A stretch of 64,000 bases of DNA, taken from contig JAJCZU010000004.1 of the NCBI GenBank assembly GCA_029262235.1, forward strand, positions 682,001-746,000. The letters are read 5' to 3'. Below the pieces are notes generated by a model. It searched no databases and was not told the origin of the DNA. It saw nothing but the letters and a program-made list of their open reading frames with translations. The position numbers were made by a program, and so were the translations under genes. The DNA comes from Candidatus Eiseniibacteriota bacterium (lineage in GTDB: Bacteria > Orphanbacterota > Orphanbacteria > Orphanbacterales > Orphanbacteraceae). Of the stretch, positions 55,689 through 64,000 are shown in pieces (position 1 is the stretch's first letter; each line of letters opens with the position of its first letter).

Positions 55689-57857
55689 TCAGATTCCTTC
55701 GCCCGTCTCGCCCATCTCATACAATAGAAACGCCCACGCGTCGCCGATTTCGTCGATGATTTTCGATGTCGGCTTCCCGCGACCGTGCCCTGCGTCACGC
55801 TCGACACGGATCAGGATCGGATTGTCTCCACCCTGCGCCTTCTGCGCCGCGGCCGTGAACTTGAACGAATGCGAAGGAACCACGCGATCGTCGTGATCGC
55901 CCGTCGTGATGAAGAGGGAGGGGTAGTGCGTTCCCTCTTTCAGATTATGGAGCGGCGAGTACGCGTAGAGCGCCGGGAACTGTTCCGCATTCTCCGCGCT
56001 CCCGTAATCGGAAGTCCACGCCCAGCCGATCGTGAACTTCTGGAAGCGGAGCATGTCGAGTACCCCCACGGCGATCAGGCTCGCGCGGAACAGGTCCGGT
56101 CGCTGGATCGCGCAGACTGCCGCCAGCAGTCCGCCGTTACTCCCGCCGCCGATCGCGAGCCTGGGTGTCGATGTATATCCCTCGCGGATCAGATGTTCGC
56201 CGGCCGCGATGAAGTCGTCGAACGTATTCTGCTTCCTGTCGAGCATGCCCGCTTCATGCCAGGCCCGGCCGTATTCTCCGCCGCCACGCAGGCACGCGAG
56301 CGCGAATACGCCGCCCATTTCGACCCACTCGAGACGCGTCGTGCTGAACGACGGGGTCTGCTTCGTATTGAAACCGCCGTACCCGTGCAGATACGTGGGG
56401 TTCATGCCGTCCCGCACGAGGCCCTTCTTGTGCACGATGAATACAGGGACGCGCGTGCCGTCCTTGCTTTCGTAAAACTCCTGGGCGATCACGAAGGAAT
56501 CGGGGTCGATATCGACATCGGATTTCTTGAACACGCGGCTTTCGCCGGTCTCGAGGTCGCACGAGTAGAGCGTGAGCGGATACGTGAACGACATGAACGA
56601 GTAGACGAATCTCTTCGACTTCGCATCACCATAAATGCTGCGCACGGTACCGAGCGCGGGGAGTGCGACTTCGCGCACCGTATCTCCCGTTGCGCTGAAG
56701 AGCGTGAGCCTGCTTGTCGCATCCACGAGGCGCTCCACAAGAAACTGCCCGCCCGTGAAGTCGGCCTTGCTGATGACGTTCGCCGTTTCCGCGACGATCT
56801 CGCGCGTTTTCAGCGTTTCACTCCCGACGTTTGCTGCGATCAGCTTCCCGTTCGGCGCGTCCCGGTCTGTCAGGAAGTACAGTTCGTCCCCTTCGCCGCC
56901 CAGAAACTCGTAGCGCGCCTCGAAACCGCCGAACAGTATCCGCGGCGTCCAGTCTTCGCCCCGTAGATCCGCAATGGCGATTTCGAACTTGCGCGCGGAT
57001 CCCTTCCATACCCGCACGACGAGATAGCGGCCGTCATCGGAAACAAACGGCTCGAAGCCGAGTTCGACGTTTTCAGGGCGCTCATAGACGAGAACGTCCC
57101 TCGCCTGCGGCGTCCCCACTTCATGATAGAAGAGGCGCATGCCTCTCACCTGCTCTTCGAATTCGTCCCCTTCGGTCGGCGCGGCGTAGCGGCCGTAGAA
57201 GAAGCCGCGGCTGTCGCCTGTCCATGCCGGAACGATGAACTTCACCCATTCGAGCTTGTCTTCGAAGTCTTCTCCCGTTTCGACGTTTCGCACATAGAAT
57301 GTCTGCCAGTCCGATCCCGACTGCGTGAGCGAGTAGGCTACGAGTTTGCCGTTCGGGCTGTACTCGAGATAGCTGAGTGCGGTCGTGCCGTCTTCGGAGA
57401 GCGTGTTGGGGTCGATCAGGACCCGGGGGGCGCCTTGCAGGCCGTCCTGATACATCAGTACCGACTGATTCTGCAGGCCGGTCTTCTCATAGTAGAAACA
57501 GCGGTCGCCCCGCGTAACGGGCGTGTTGTAACGCGTGTAGTCGAGGCGAGCGCGCAGTCGTTCTTTGATGGCGTCGCGAAACGGGATCCGGCTCAGGTAT
57601 TCGTTTGTGACCGCGTTCTGCGCGTCGACCCAGTCGGACGTTTCCTTCGAATCGAGATCCTCGAGCCACCGGTACGGGTCGGCAACCGGCGTTCCGTGAT
57701 AGTCCTCGACGACGTCTCCCATGCGTGTTGCGGGATAGTGGAGCGTGGCCGTGGCGTGCGGAACGGCATCGGCCGTTGCCGGCTGCGCGCAGACGATCGT
57801 CGTCTGCAGAGCGGCGCCGGTCATAAGGGCGGCAGTGATAAATACAGAAAGCTTCAT
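55689..57857 (-). CDS. Prolyl oligopeptidase (S9A) family serine peptidase
   Basis: 722 aa, full length. Signal peptide SVFITAALMTGAALQTTIVCAQ, so the enzyme is exported. N-terminal propeller starts DVVEDYHGTPVADPYRWLEDLDSKET, the S9A signature. Catalytic triad: Ser in IGGGSNGGLLAAV near residue 572, Asp in ITTGDHDDRVVPSHSF near 655, His in VERDAGHGRGKPTSK near 690. YLHGYGGFN and PSFSTTRLEW are further family landmarks. It cleaves prolyl bonds of short peptides in the periplasm. GAGGA ribosome site; separate from the pyruvate kinase transcript by 85 bp. Confidence 0.95.
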   Translation of the reverse strand: MKLSVFITAALMTGAALQTTIVCAQPATADAVPHATATLHYPATRMGDVVEDYHGTPVADPYRWLEDLDSKETSDWVDAQNAVTNEYLSRIPFRDAIKERLRARLDYTRYNTPVTRGDRCFYYEKTGLQNQSVLMYQDGLQGAPRVLIDPNTLSEDGTTALSYLEYSPNGKLVAYSLTQSGSDWQTFYVRNVETGEDFEDKLEWVKFIVPAWTGDSRGFFYGRYAAPTEGDEFEEQVRGMRLFYHEVGTPQARDVLVYERPENVELGFEPFVSDDGRYLVVRVWKGSARKFEIAIADLRGEDWTPRILFGGFEARYEFLGGEGDELYFLTDRDAPNGKLIAANVGSETLKTREIVAETANVISKADFTGGQFLVERLVDATSRLTLFSATGDTVREVALPALGTVRSIYGDAKSKRFVYSFMSFTYPLTLYSCDLETGESRVFKKSDVDIDPDSFVIAQEFYESKDGTRVPVFIVHKKGLVRDGMNPTYLHGYGGFNTKQTPSFSTTRLEWVEMGGVFALACLRGGGEYGRAWHEAGMLDRKQNTFDDFIAAGEHLIREGYTSTPRLAIGGGSNGGLLAAVCAIQRPDLFRASLIAVGVLDMLRFQKFTIGWAWTSDYGSAENAEQFPALYAYSPLHNLKEGTHYPSLFITTGDHDDRVVPSHSFKFTAAAQKAQGGDNPILIRVERDAGHGRGKPTSKIIDEIGDAWAFLLYEMGETGEGI

Positions 57858-57942
57858 GTTTCATCCTCTCGACAGGATTGGAACGATTTTCGGCAGGCAG
57901 GTTCAGGTCCGAATGATAGCACGCACCCCGGAAACGGTCGAA

Positions 57943-59361
57943 TCAGGCAACGGATACCTTGATCAGATTGGTCGTGCCGGGCATATCCAGAGGAAGGCCG
58001 GCCGTGATGACGACGCGATCGCCCTTCCTCACCAGCTTGTGCTTGAGTGCGAGCGCAATCGACTCCGCTTCCACGTCGTCCACGTTGCGATTCTCAATGG
58101 CGAGGGGCACGCAGCCCCATACGAGCGCGAGGCGCCGGTACGTGTGCGGGTCGGGTGTGGCGGCGATGATCGGCTTGCGCGGACGGTACTTCGCGATCAG
58201 GTGCGTCGTGCTCCCGGAAAGCGTGCATGTAATGATCGCGCCCGCGTCGATCGCGGCCGCCATTTCGCACGATGCCTTCGCCACGGCTTCTTCCGGGCTC
58301 AGCCTTCCGCCCGACGTGTAGTGGTGCTTCCATGCGTCGAACGGGAAGATGGTTTCGATGTCGCGCGCGATCTTCGACATCATCTTGACGGTTTCTACGG
58401 GATAGCGGCCGGCGGCGGTCTCTTCGGAGAGCATGATGCCGTTGCTGCCGTCCAGAATCGCGTTCGCGACGTCGCTCACTTCCGCGCGCGTCGGGCGCGG
58501 CTGCTCGACCATCGACTTCAGCATCTGCGTAGCCGTGATTACGGGCTTCCCCGCCCAGTTCGTTTCCTCGATGATGCGCTTCTGCCGGCGCGGCACCTGT
58601 TCGACCGGAATCTCGACGCCGAGATCGCCGCGCGCCACCATGATTCCTTCGACGCTGTCGAGAATTTCGCTGAAACAGTCGAGCGCTTCAAACTTTTCGA
58701 TCTTCGCGATCAGAGGCACGGGCTTCGGGTTGCCGATCTCCCGTTTCAGGAACGAACGCACTTCGCGAATGTCATCGGGGTTGCGAACGAACGAAACGGC
58801 GACGTAGTCGACCCCCTGGCTCAGACCGAACAGAAGGTCGGCGCGATCCTTCCTGCTCAGGATCGGGGCTTTGATCGGCGTGTTGGGGAGATTGATGCCC
58901 TTGTGCGAAGTGAGCGGCCCGCCGACGAGAATGCGCGCCGTAATCGTTTCGGCGTCGACATGTTCGGCTTCGAGCTGGAGCGAACCGTCGCTGACGTAGA
59001 TGAGGTCGCCGACGGTGACTTCATTCGGCAGGGCCGGGTACGTGAGCGAGACTTCCGATTTGTCGCCGGGTACGTTGCGACTCGTGAAGCGGAACAGGTC
59101 CCCTTCATCGAGATGCACGACGCCTTCGGCGATCGGTCCGGTTCGAATTTTGGGGCCGGCCAGATCCTGCAGAATCGCGACCGCGACGTTTCGCTTTTTT
59201 GCGTGTTTCCGAATGAGCCGAATGACTTCGCCGTGCTCTTCGTGCGTCCCGTGCGAGAAGTTGAGTCGGGCGACGTTCATCCCTGCGTCGATCAGCTGCC
59301 CGAGCTTCTTGTCCGATGCCGACGAGGGCCCGATCGTGCAGACTATCTTCGTACGTCTCAA
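57943..59361 (-). CDS. pyk: Pyruvate kinase
   Basis: The track ORF starts too early. TTG at 59361 begins MRRTKIVCTIGPSSAS, the standard pyruvate-kinase N-terminus; AAGGG lies 6 bp upstream and the codon overlaps the preceding stop (TTGA), giving 472 aa. Motifs: NVARLNFSHGTHEEH, LQDLAGPKIRTG, PLIAKIEKFEALDCFSEILDSVEGIMVARGDLGVEIP (active-site Lys and metal Glu/Asp), GKPVITATQMLKSM, PTRAEVSDVANAILDG and a C-terminal allosteric domain ending GTTNLIKV. It converts phosphoenolpyruvate and ADP to pyruvate and ATP. Confidence 0.96.
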   Translation of the reverse strand: MRRTKIVCTIGPSSASDKKLGQLIDAGMNVARLNFSHGTHEEHGEVIRLIRKHAKKRNVAVAILQDLAGPKIRTGPIAEGVVHLDEGDLFRFTSRNVPGDKSEVSLTYPALPNEVTVGDLIYVSDGSLQLEAEHVDAETITARILVGGPLTSHKGINLPNTPIKAPILSRKDRADLLFGLSQGVDYVAVSFVRNPDDIREVRSFLKREIGNPKPVPLIAKIEKFEALDCFSEILDSVEGIMVARGDLGVEIPVEQVPRRQKRIIEETNWAGKPVITATQMLKSMVEQPRPTRAEVSDVANAILDGSNGIMLSEETAAGRYPVETVKMMSKIARDIETIFPFDAWKHHYTSGGRLSPEEAVAKASCEMAAAIDAGAIITCTLSGSTTHLIAKYRPRKPIIAATPDPHTYRRLALVWGCVPLAIENRNVDDVEAESIALALKHKLVRKGDRVVITAGLPLDMPGTTNLIKVSVA

Positions 59362-60371
59362 GCGGTTCCCTTCGTGCGTTTCCATTCGCCCAGGAGCTCC
59401 TGCTCCCGTTTGCGATCCAGGCCGGCCTTCCACGCATAGTCGTCAGGGCGGCTGCCGGCCCACGCGAGTGTATCACGCACGGTTTCCGAAAGCGGACGAA
59501 ACGCGAGGCCATGGGCGATTCCGCGCGAGCAGTCGATGTGGAAGAAGCCCGCGTTGTCGGGAGATTCGGGGAGCCAGAGCGGAAGGTGGCTCCACGGCTC
59601 CACTTTTCGTTCCGTCAGAAACGATTCGTCGACCCACTCGAAACGAGCGTCGCTTTTCGCGACTTCACGACACGTATTCACAATTGCGTCCATCGTGTGG
59701 GGGGCGGCGGGACCGGTCGCGTTGTAGACTCCGTCGCGGTTCGCTTCGATCGCGTCCAGCGTGAAGTTCGCGAGGTCGCGCGCGTCGATGAACTGGTTCG
59801 GACGTTCCCTGCGGCCCGGTACGAGTACTTCGCCCCCCTCGGCGATGCGCGAAACCCAGTACGTGAAGCGATCGGTCGGGTCGTGCGGTCCGACGACGAG
59901 CCCGGGACGCACGATCAGCGCGCGCTCGGCATACGCGTCCTGCACCACGTTCTCACACAGAACTTTGAGTGGCCCGTACGAGCCCCCCGTAATCTGTTCG
60001 GTCGCGGGATCCTCGAGGTCAGCCGCGCCGTAAAGCGTGCCGTTCTCGTTGATCCCCGGCGTGCTCGTGTCCTTGAAGACCGAGATCGTGGAGATGAACG
60101 CGTACCGTTTCACGCGGTCGCGCAGAAAGTCGACGCTGTAGCGCACGATCCGCGGCACGTACCCGCACGTGTCGATCACCGCGTCCCATTTCCCGTCGCC
60201 GAGGAGCCCGAGGTCCTTTTCGCGGTCTCCCTGCACGGTCGTCTGATCCGGGAACAGCCCCGGGTTCGATTCGCCCCGATGAAAAATCGTGAGTTCATGT
60301 CCGCGGCGCACGGCCTCGTCCACGATGGCGCGCCCTACGAAACGTGTTCCGCCCAGTACGAGTAGTTTCAT
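59358..60371 (-). CDS. NAD-dependent epimerase/dehydratase-family (extended SDR) protein
   Basis: The ATG at 60371 (MKLLVLGGTRFVGRAIV) has GGAGG 7 bp upstream, better than the track start two codons earlier; 337 aa. NAD-binding GGTRFVGR; DAVIDTCGYVPRIVRYSVDFL; RYAFISTISVF; then SYGPLKVLCE, where the usual YxxxK reads YGPLK. RALIVRPGLVVGPHDPTDRF follows. This sequence style is common among isoflavone-reductase-like/'NAD-dependent epimerase' proteins often next to sugar enzymes. Substrate unknown. In an operon with the unrecognised gene upstream and pyk downstream. Confidence 0.88.
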   Translation of the reverse strand: MKLLVLGGTRFVGRAIVDEAVRRGHELTIFHRGESNPGLFPDQTTVQGDREKDLGLLGDGKWDAVIDTCGYVPRIVRYSVDFLRDRVKRYAFISTISVFKDTSTPGINENGTLYGAADLEDPATEQITGGSYGPLKVLCENVVQDAYAERALIVRPGLVVGPHDPTDRFTYWVSRIAEGGEVLVPGRRERPNQFIDARDLANFTLDAIEANRDGVYNATGPAAPHTMDAIVNTCREVAKSDARFEWVDESFLTERKVEPWSHLPLWLPESPDNAGFFHIDCSRGIAHGLAFRPLSETVRDTLAWAGSRPDDYAWKAGLDRKREQELLGEWKRTKGTA

Positions 60372-60373
60372 TC

Positions 60374-61237
60374 TCATGCCTCCAGAAGAGAACGTGCGAT
60401 TGACACGGTCTGTTCGAGATGACGGCGCGCGGTCTGTTCCGGGACCCGTTCGCGAATGAGGTCGCCGGCACGCAGGATCATGCCGTGCCAGCCGTCCGTA
60501 TGCCAGAAACCGGGCGCGTCGAGTGCGGGAAGTGCGCCTTCCCCGTCGAACGGATAGGCGCGCGTATAAAAGTAAGGATCGGCGTACGTTTCGTCTCCCG
60601 GGGAGAGGCCGAGCCCGATCGAGCGCGCGCTTTCGGCGTCTTTGTCCTCGTCAGCGCCCGCGTCGAGCGAGATCAGCGTGCCGATGTCGAAGTGATGCGG
60701 CCACGTGCGGACGGCCGATGCCTCTTCGCCTTCTCGCGCGTTGCCGGCGATGGCGCGAAGCACGATGTCTGCATTCGCGAACCACTTGTCGAGTTCGACG
60801 AGCGATTCGTGATCCGCCGTGAACGGTGCGCCGTTTGCGAACGGATGATCGGGAAGCTCGTAGTCCGGTTTCGTGAGCGGGCCGGCGAGCGCGCCGCCGG
60901 ATACTGAACCGATGGCCTCGGCGAGTTGGTCGTACGCGCTCTGCTGCGTCCTGCCTGCCAGCGAAACGGATACGGCGTCGCCGCCGCCGCCACGCAGTTC
61001 GATCATTCCCTTCGCGATGCGGAGCCTGGCCGAAAGCGTATTGCCCGGCCCGAACGGTCGCGCCACGAGCGCGCCGTCTTCGTATCCCATGTTCGTGTGG
61101 CTGTCGTCCGGCTTTCGCGTGCCGTACGTGATCGCGGTCGAAGCGACGACCTGCGCCGCATGGTGCAGCTGAAGTCGCGCGTCGGCGAGTTCTGCAGGCG
61201 GCTTTCCGCCGAAGAGTTTCCAGTCGCGATTCGTCAT
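60374..61237 (-). CDS. Conserved-looking cytoplasmic protein of unknown function
   Basis: 287 aa; GGGAG 8 bp before the ATG, no signal peptide. Recognisable phrases are FGGKPPAELADARLQLHHAAQVVAS, MGYEDGALVARPFG, VRTWPHHFDIGTLISL, IGLGLSPGDETYADPYFYTRAYPFD and APGFWHTDGWHGMILRAGDLI. The clustered His/Asp/Trp (WPHHFD, GFWHTDGWHG) look like a metal or ligand pocket. I do not recognise the family with confidence. It ends 2 bp before the epimerase ATG, so the two are co-expressed and may act on the same substrate. Confidence 0.75.
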   Translation of the reverse strand: MTNRDWKLFGGKPPAELADARLQLHHAAQVVASTAITYGTRKPDDSHTNMGYEDGALVARPFGPGNTLSARLRIAKGMIELRGGGGDAVSVSLAGRTQQSAYDQLAEAIGSVSGGALAGPLTKPDYELPDHPFANGAPFTADHESLVELDKWFANADIVLRAIAGNAREGEEASAVRTWPHHFDIGTLISLDAGADEDKDAESARSIGLGLSPGDETYADPYFYTRAYPFDGEGALPALDAPGFWHTDGWHGMILRAGDLIRERVPEQTARRHLEQTVSIARSLLEA

Positions 61238-61261
61238 GAATGCTGCTCCCTGGTCGATGGT

Positions 61262-61930
61262 CTACTCGAGAAACGTGGCGATTTCACCCAGCGGTTTTTT
61301 CGTGATGCGCGGAACGCGCGCGTCATCGGCCGGATATCCGACGACCAGAAGCAGGAACGGGCGTTCGTGCGCGGGCCTGCCCAGGATCGAGTTCAGAAAC
61401 TTCATGGGGCTCGGCGTATGCGTCAAAGTTGCCAGCCCGGCGTCATGGAGCGCCGCGATCAGGAACCCGGTCGCGAGCCCCACCGATTCGTTCACATAGT
61501 AATTCTTGATGCGGCCGCCTTTGCCGTCCGGCTCGTAGCTTTCGCTGAACACGGCGATCAGGTACGGCGCCGTTTCGAGGAACGGCTTTCTGTCGTCCGT
61601 ACCGAACGGGGCGAGCGCATCGAGCCATTCTGCCGGGGCGCGCCCCCCGTAAAACGCGTGCTCCTCGTCCTCCGCCGCTTCGCGTATCCGCGCCTTGATC
61701 GCCGGATCCGAAACCACCGCGAAATGCCACGGCTGCCGATTGGCGCCGCTCGGAGCGGTGGCCGCCGCGCGCACGCACTGTTCGATGACGCCCCGCGGGA
61801 CTGCACGAGCAGAATAGTCGCGCACGGTGCGGCGCGTGCGAATGCGCTCGTAAAACGAGGTGGCGCGTTCCAGCATTTCTTCTTCGGTATAGCGGGGAAG
61901 GGGAGGCAGTGGTTGCGATTCGTAGGTCAC
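61262..61930 (-). CDS. Nitroreductase-family flavoprotein, iodotyrosine-deiodinase-like
   Basis: 222 aa; GTG start with GGAG 8 bp upstream. FMN-binding start [19 protein letters not shown], then [78 protein letters not shown] and [14 protein letters not shown]. The run from NESVGLATG through LGRPAHE..F.LL.VGYP follows mammalian iodotyrosine deiodinase and its bacterial homologues closely. Such enzymes reductively dehalogenate halotyrosines using FMN. Whether the lid residues that bind the amino-acid zwitterion (Glu-Tyr-Lys) are all present I cannot confirm. Confidence 0.9.
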   Translation of the reverse strand: MTYESQPLPPLPRYTEEEMLERATSFYERIRTRRTVRDYSARAVPRGVIEQCVRAAATAPSGANRQPWHFAVVSDPAIKARIREAAEDEEHAFYGGRAPAEWLDALAPFGTDDRKPFLETAPYLIAVFSESYEPDGKGGRIKNYYVNESVGLATGFLIAALHDAGLATLTHTPSPMKFLNSILGRPAHERPFLLLVVGYPADDARVPRITKKPLGEIATFLE

Positions 61931-61948
61931 GATGCGTTCTCCGTGTTC

Positions 61949-63775
61949 TCAGTCGATGTACCCGAGCGCGCGCAGGCGCTCTTTCATTTCGTCGTCGTGT
62001 TCCGTTGCGATGGCGTGCGACCCGCGCGGCGAGGCGCCTTCGTACGTACCGGCACGCAGGATCGGCTTCGCGCGCAGATACTCGGGCGTCATGGCTTCCT
62101 CGAGTACGCGACCGGCCATATCGTCGGGCACGGGGAGTCCGAGCAGCGCGAGAATCGTCGGTGCTATGTCGTACACGTCCGCGTTTTTCACTTCGCCGGG
62201 CGCAATGCCGGGCCCCTTCAGAATCAATATCCCCGGGTCCTTTTTCGAATGCTTCCCCGACACGAGTTCCGGATCGACCTCGGGTTTTTCTTCGAGCCCG
62301 GCCATGGCCGGAATATCACGGTCGAGCTTCCTGTTCGCCGTGATGCCGTGATCGGACACGATCAGATACGTCGTGTTCTCGGGGAACGAGCTCATCATTT
62401 CGCCGAGCAGACGGTCGTAGATCACGTAGTTCTGCTCGATCACGTTGCCGAACGTCTCGACGCCGTCCTCGGCGACGGCAAACGAGAACTGCTCCGGCGC
62501 GTGGTACTTCCAGTACCGGTGCTGCGACGAGTCGAGCGAGTGCGTATAGAAGATGTAGAGGTACGCGGGATTCTTCCCGAGCAGACGAAGCGACTCACGG
62601 AACAGATTCACTTCGGAGCGATAGACGCTGGCGAGCCACGGCGTCGGCGTGAGGCCGGGCGCGTCTTCGAGCGCCCAGTCGTTGTTCCGCAGCGCGCGGA
62701 GCGTCGCCTCCTGCTCATCCGGCGGGTGAACGAGCGCGTCGAGGTCGGGGTAGAACTTCATATGGCCGCTGATCTCGAAGCCGAGCACTTCTTCGACGGG
62801 CCAGGAAACGAGCAGGTTCGTGAGGCCGACCGGAATCCCGGTATCGTTCGCGATGTTCCAGACCGCCTTCACGCGCCGCATGTTCGTCGTGACGGGTACC
62901 GAGCGGCGTTCGAAGAAGAGGTCGGCCAGGCGCTGCACGGGGAAAGCCGCCGGGAGTTCGGCCGGCTGAAGAAAGCCGGGCACCACGTGCCCCTGATCTT
63001 CCAGAAACCAGTGAATTCCATGTTCTTTCGGTGACTTTCCGGTCCAGATCGTAGTCCAGATGACCGGCGACCAGTTGGGGGCCATCGAGCCGAGCTCCGA
63101 CCAGGCGGCACCCTCGAGAAGACGGGCGACATGGGGAAGAACGCCGCGCTCGAGAAGGGGCCGAAGTACCTTCCAGGCCGCGCCGTCCCATGCGATGACG
63201 ACAACCGCCGGGATCGGAGCCTCGTCGATGAGCTGTTCCGCCCGTCCGCTTTCGATCGCGGCAAGCGTGCCGGGCGGGAGTTCGTTCGCTGCGGCGTCGC
63301 CGAGCTCCGCCTGGCCGCCCGGCACATCGGGCCTGAGCAGGAAGAACGCGAAGAGCGCCGAGAGCAGGCCCGCGATGACGGTTCCGGGGAATCGCAGGCG
63401 GCCGGCCAGTTCCGCAAGCACGAACCCGGCCGCGAGCCCGATCGGAATCGAAACGACGGCGGCGGTGCGGGCCGAGAAGCCGGGCATCCATTTCTGGCCG
63501 AACAGGATAAGTATCACGAGGGCCGTTCCGGTCAGGCCGGCGGCCAGTCGATCGCGTACGGAAGTATCGGCGGTGAAGCGGCCGGCGGCGAAGCGCATGA
63601 CGAAGCCGGCTGCCACGGCGGTCAGAACCATCGCGGCCAGGCAGATCGCGAACAGCACCCACGTGGGACCGGCGTTATCAGTTTGATGGGCGTGCGCGGC
63701 GAGGCCTGCGCCGATCCCGGCGCCGATGCCGAGAACGAACGCGTAACGCCCGGTCGAGAGGGAAAGCGGTTTCAC
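61949..63775 (-). CDS. Membrane protein with alkaline-phosphatase/nucleotide-pyrophosphatase-fold domain
   Basis: GTG at 63775 has GGAGG 8 bp upstream, better than the TTG at 63793; 608 aa. The N-terminal ~165 residues hold about five membrane helices (YAFVLGIGAGIGAGLAA, TWVLFAICLAAMVLTAVAAGFVM, LTGTALVILILFG). The rest is a type I phosphodiesterase/AP-fold domain: VVIAWDGAAWKVLRPLLERGVLPHVARLLEGA (first metal Asp; Thr/Ser nucleophile likely in NWSPVIWTTIWTGKSP), YTHSLDSSQHRYWKY and TYLIVSDHGITANRKLDRD. Similar proteins cleave phosphodiesters or transfer phospho-groups at the outer face of the inner membrane. Substrate unknown. Confidence 0.88.
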   Translation of the reverse strand: MKPLSLSTGRYAFVLGIGAGIGAGLAAHAHQTDNAGPTWVLFAICLAAMVLTAVAAGFVMRFAAGRFTADTSVRDRLAAGLTGTALVILILFGQKWMPGFSARTAAVVSIPIGLAAGFVLAELAGRLRFPGTVIAGLLSALFAFFLLRPDVPGGQAELGDAAANELPPGTLAAIESGRAEQLIDEAPIPAVVVIAWDGAAWKVLRPLLERGVLPHVARLLEGAAWSELGSMAPNWSPVIWTTIWTGKSPKEHGIHWFLEDQGHVVPGFLQPAELPAAFPVQRLADLFFERRSVPVTTNMRRVKAVWNIANDTGIPVGLTNLLVSWPVEEVLGFEISGHMKFYPDLDALVHPPDEQEATLRALRNNDWALEDAPGLTPTPWLASVYRSEVNLFRESLRLLGKNPAYLYIFYTHSLDSSQHRYWKYHAPEQFSFAVAEDGVETFGNVIEQNYVIYDRLLGEMMSSFPENTTYLIVSDHGITANRKLDRDIPAMAGLEEKPEVDPELVSGKHSKKDPGILILKGPGIAPGEVKNADVYDIAPTILALLGLPVPDDMAGRVLEEAMTPEYLRAKPILRAGTYEGASPRGSHAIATEHDDEMKERLRALGYID

Positions 63776-63904
63776 GGTCAGTTCCTCCAGCAACCCGCAG
63801 TATGGCCTTCTGACGTAGAAATTACAAATCGCGGGAGAACCGGAACGTTCTATTCATTGTAGTATGGGAAGCCGCCGGTGGACGCCGGCAAAGGAGTACG
63901 CACA

Positions 63905-64000
63905 ATGCGCCGATTTCTGATCATTTTTCTGCTCGTTCCGCTGGCTGCCCTGATTGTTGCCTATGGGGGACTCAAGATCCTCGTGAAGCCCGAGGAGGTG
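63905..64000 (+). CDS. N-terminus of a membrane-anchored or secreted protein, partial (cut by right edge)
   Basis: ATG at 63905 preceded by AAAGGAG at 8 bp; 32 codons visible: a hydrophobic segment FLIIFLLVPLAALIVAYG after MRR, then LKILVKPEEV. A single N-terminal span followed by a ...(K/D)PEEV phrase is reminiscent of AsmA-like proteins, but 32 residues are too few to assign. Divergent from the phosphatase-fold gene, about 130 bp apart. Confidence 0.65.
   Translation, partial: MRRFLIIFLLVPLAALIVAYGGLKILVKPEEV

Noticed and set aside
57745-59439. 564-aa plus-strand ORF
   Set aside because: Antisense to pyruvate kinase; no domain.
60926-63034. 702-aa plus-strand ORF
   Set aside because: Runs antisense through three genes with clear domains and ribosome sites.

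Overview
The window looks like chromosomal DNA from a GC-rich, diderm (Gram-negative) bacterium. It encodes FadL-type and other outer-membrane barrels, many lipobox lipoproteins, TolQ/TolR-type motor proteins and periplasmic c-type cytochrome motifs. Three secreted proteins end in a FlgD-like / T9SS-like C-terminal domain (NPF..., YD..GR.VR, WDG.. .G..VA.G.Y), which is common in FCB-group and neighbouring candidate phyla (for example Krumholzibacteriota, Eisenbacteria, Latescibacterota). That placement is inference: no rRNA or ribosomal protein gene is present. I saw no tRNA, rRNA, CRISPR array, insertion sequence or prophage. Strong codon bias creates very long antisense ORFs; these are shadows.

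Region 1 (1-18.9 kb, all minus strand) is one tightly packed gene train read from about 18.9 kb down to 1, with gene spacings from overlaps (ATGA, TAATG) to about 25 bp. In transcription order it encodes: a lipoprotein with a cytochrome-like motif, an outer-membrane barrel, an HzsA-like beta-propeller/dihaem lipoprotein, a TlpA-like thioredoxin, a DUF4266 lipoprotein, a DUF3570 barrel, an NHL-repeat protein with a sorting domain, a lipoprotein, a barrel, an SH3+barrel protein, a secreted protein, a membrane-anchored coiled-coil protein, a 1597-aa TPR protein, a TPR lipoprotein, a small secreted protein, TolQ/ExbB, two TolR/ExbD and a TonB/GltJ-like protein cut by the window edge. The second half resembles the Myxococcus Agl-Glt / Nfs envelope machines; its linkage to a cytochrome/thioredoxin/DUF3570 module is the most interesting feature here.

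Region 2 (19.2-33.7 kb) has a DUF523 gene, an alpha/beta hydrolase, then a plus-strand fatty-acid degradation locus: acyl-CoA ligase, TetR-type FadR with a perfect 24-bp operator-like palindrome over its promoter, FadN-, FadA- and FadE-like enzymes, an SDR, a hotdog thioesterase, a chalcone-isomerase-like protein, FadL and a GDSL lipase lipoprotein, closed by a hairpin terminator. Together these would release, import, activate and beta-oxidise fatty acids.

Region 3 (33.7-46.9 kb) holds a TPR membrane protein under a possible sigma-54 promoter, an SBP-lipoprotein/histidine kinase/NtrC-type regulator operon, a methyltransferase, a glycosyltransferase, a four-RCK_C SLC13 permease and an OmpR-type two-component pair.

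Region 4 (46.9-64 kb) is a mixed set: YfcE phosphodiesterase, DinB-like protein, BNR-repeat and kelch-repeat surface proteins, a DMT transporter fused to a secreted domain, a hydrolase-OsmC fusion, prolyl oligopeptidase, pyruvate kinase, an SDR epimerase, an unrecognised protein, an iodotyrosine-deiodinase-like nitroreductase, a membrane alkaline-phosphatase-fold protein and the start of one more membrane/secreted protein. Several gene ends in this region carry short tandem or inverted repeats that include the stop codons.
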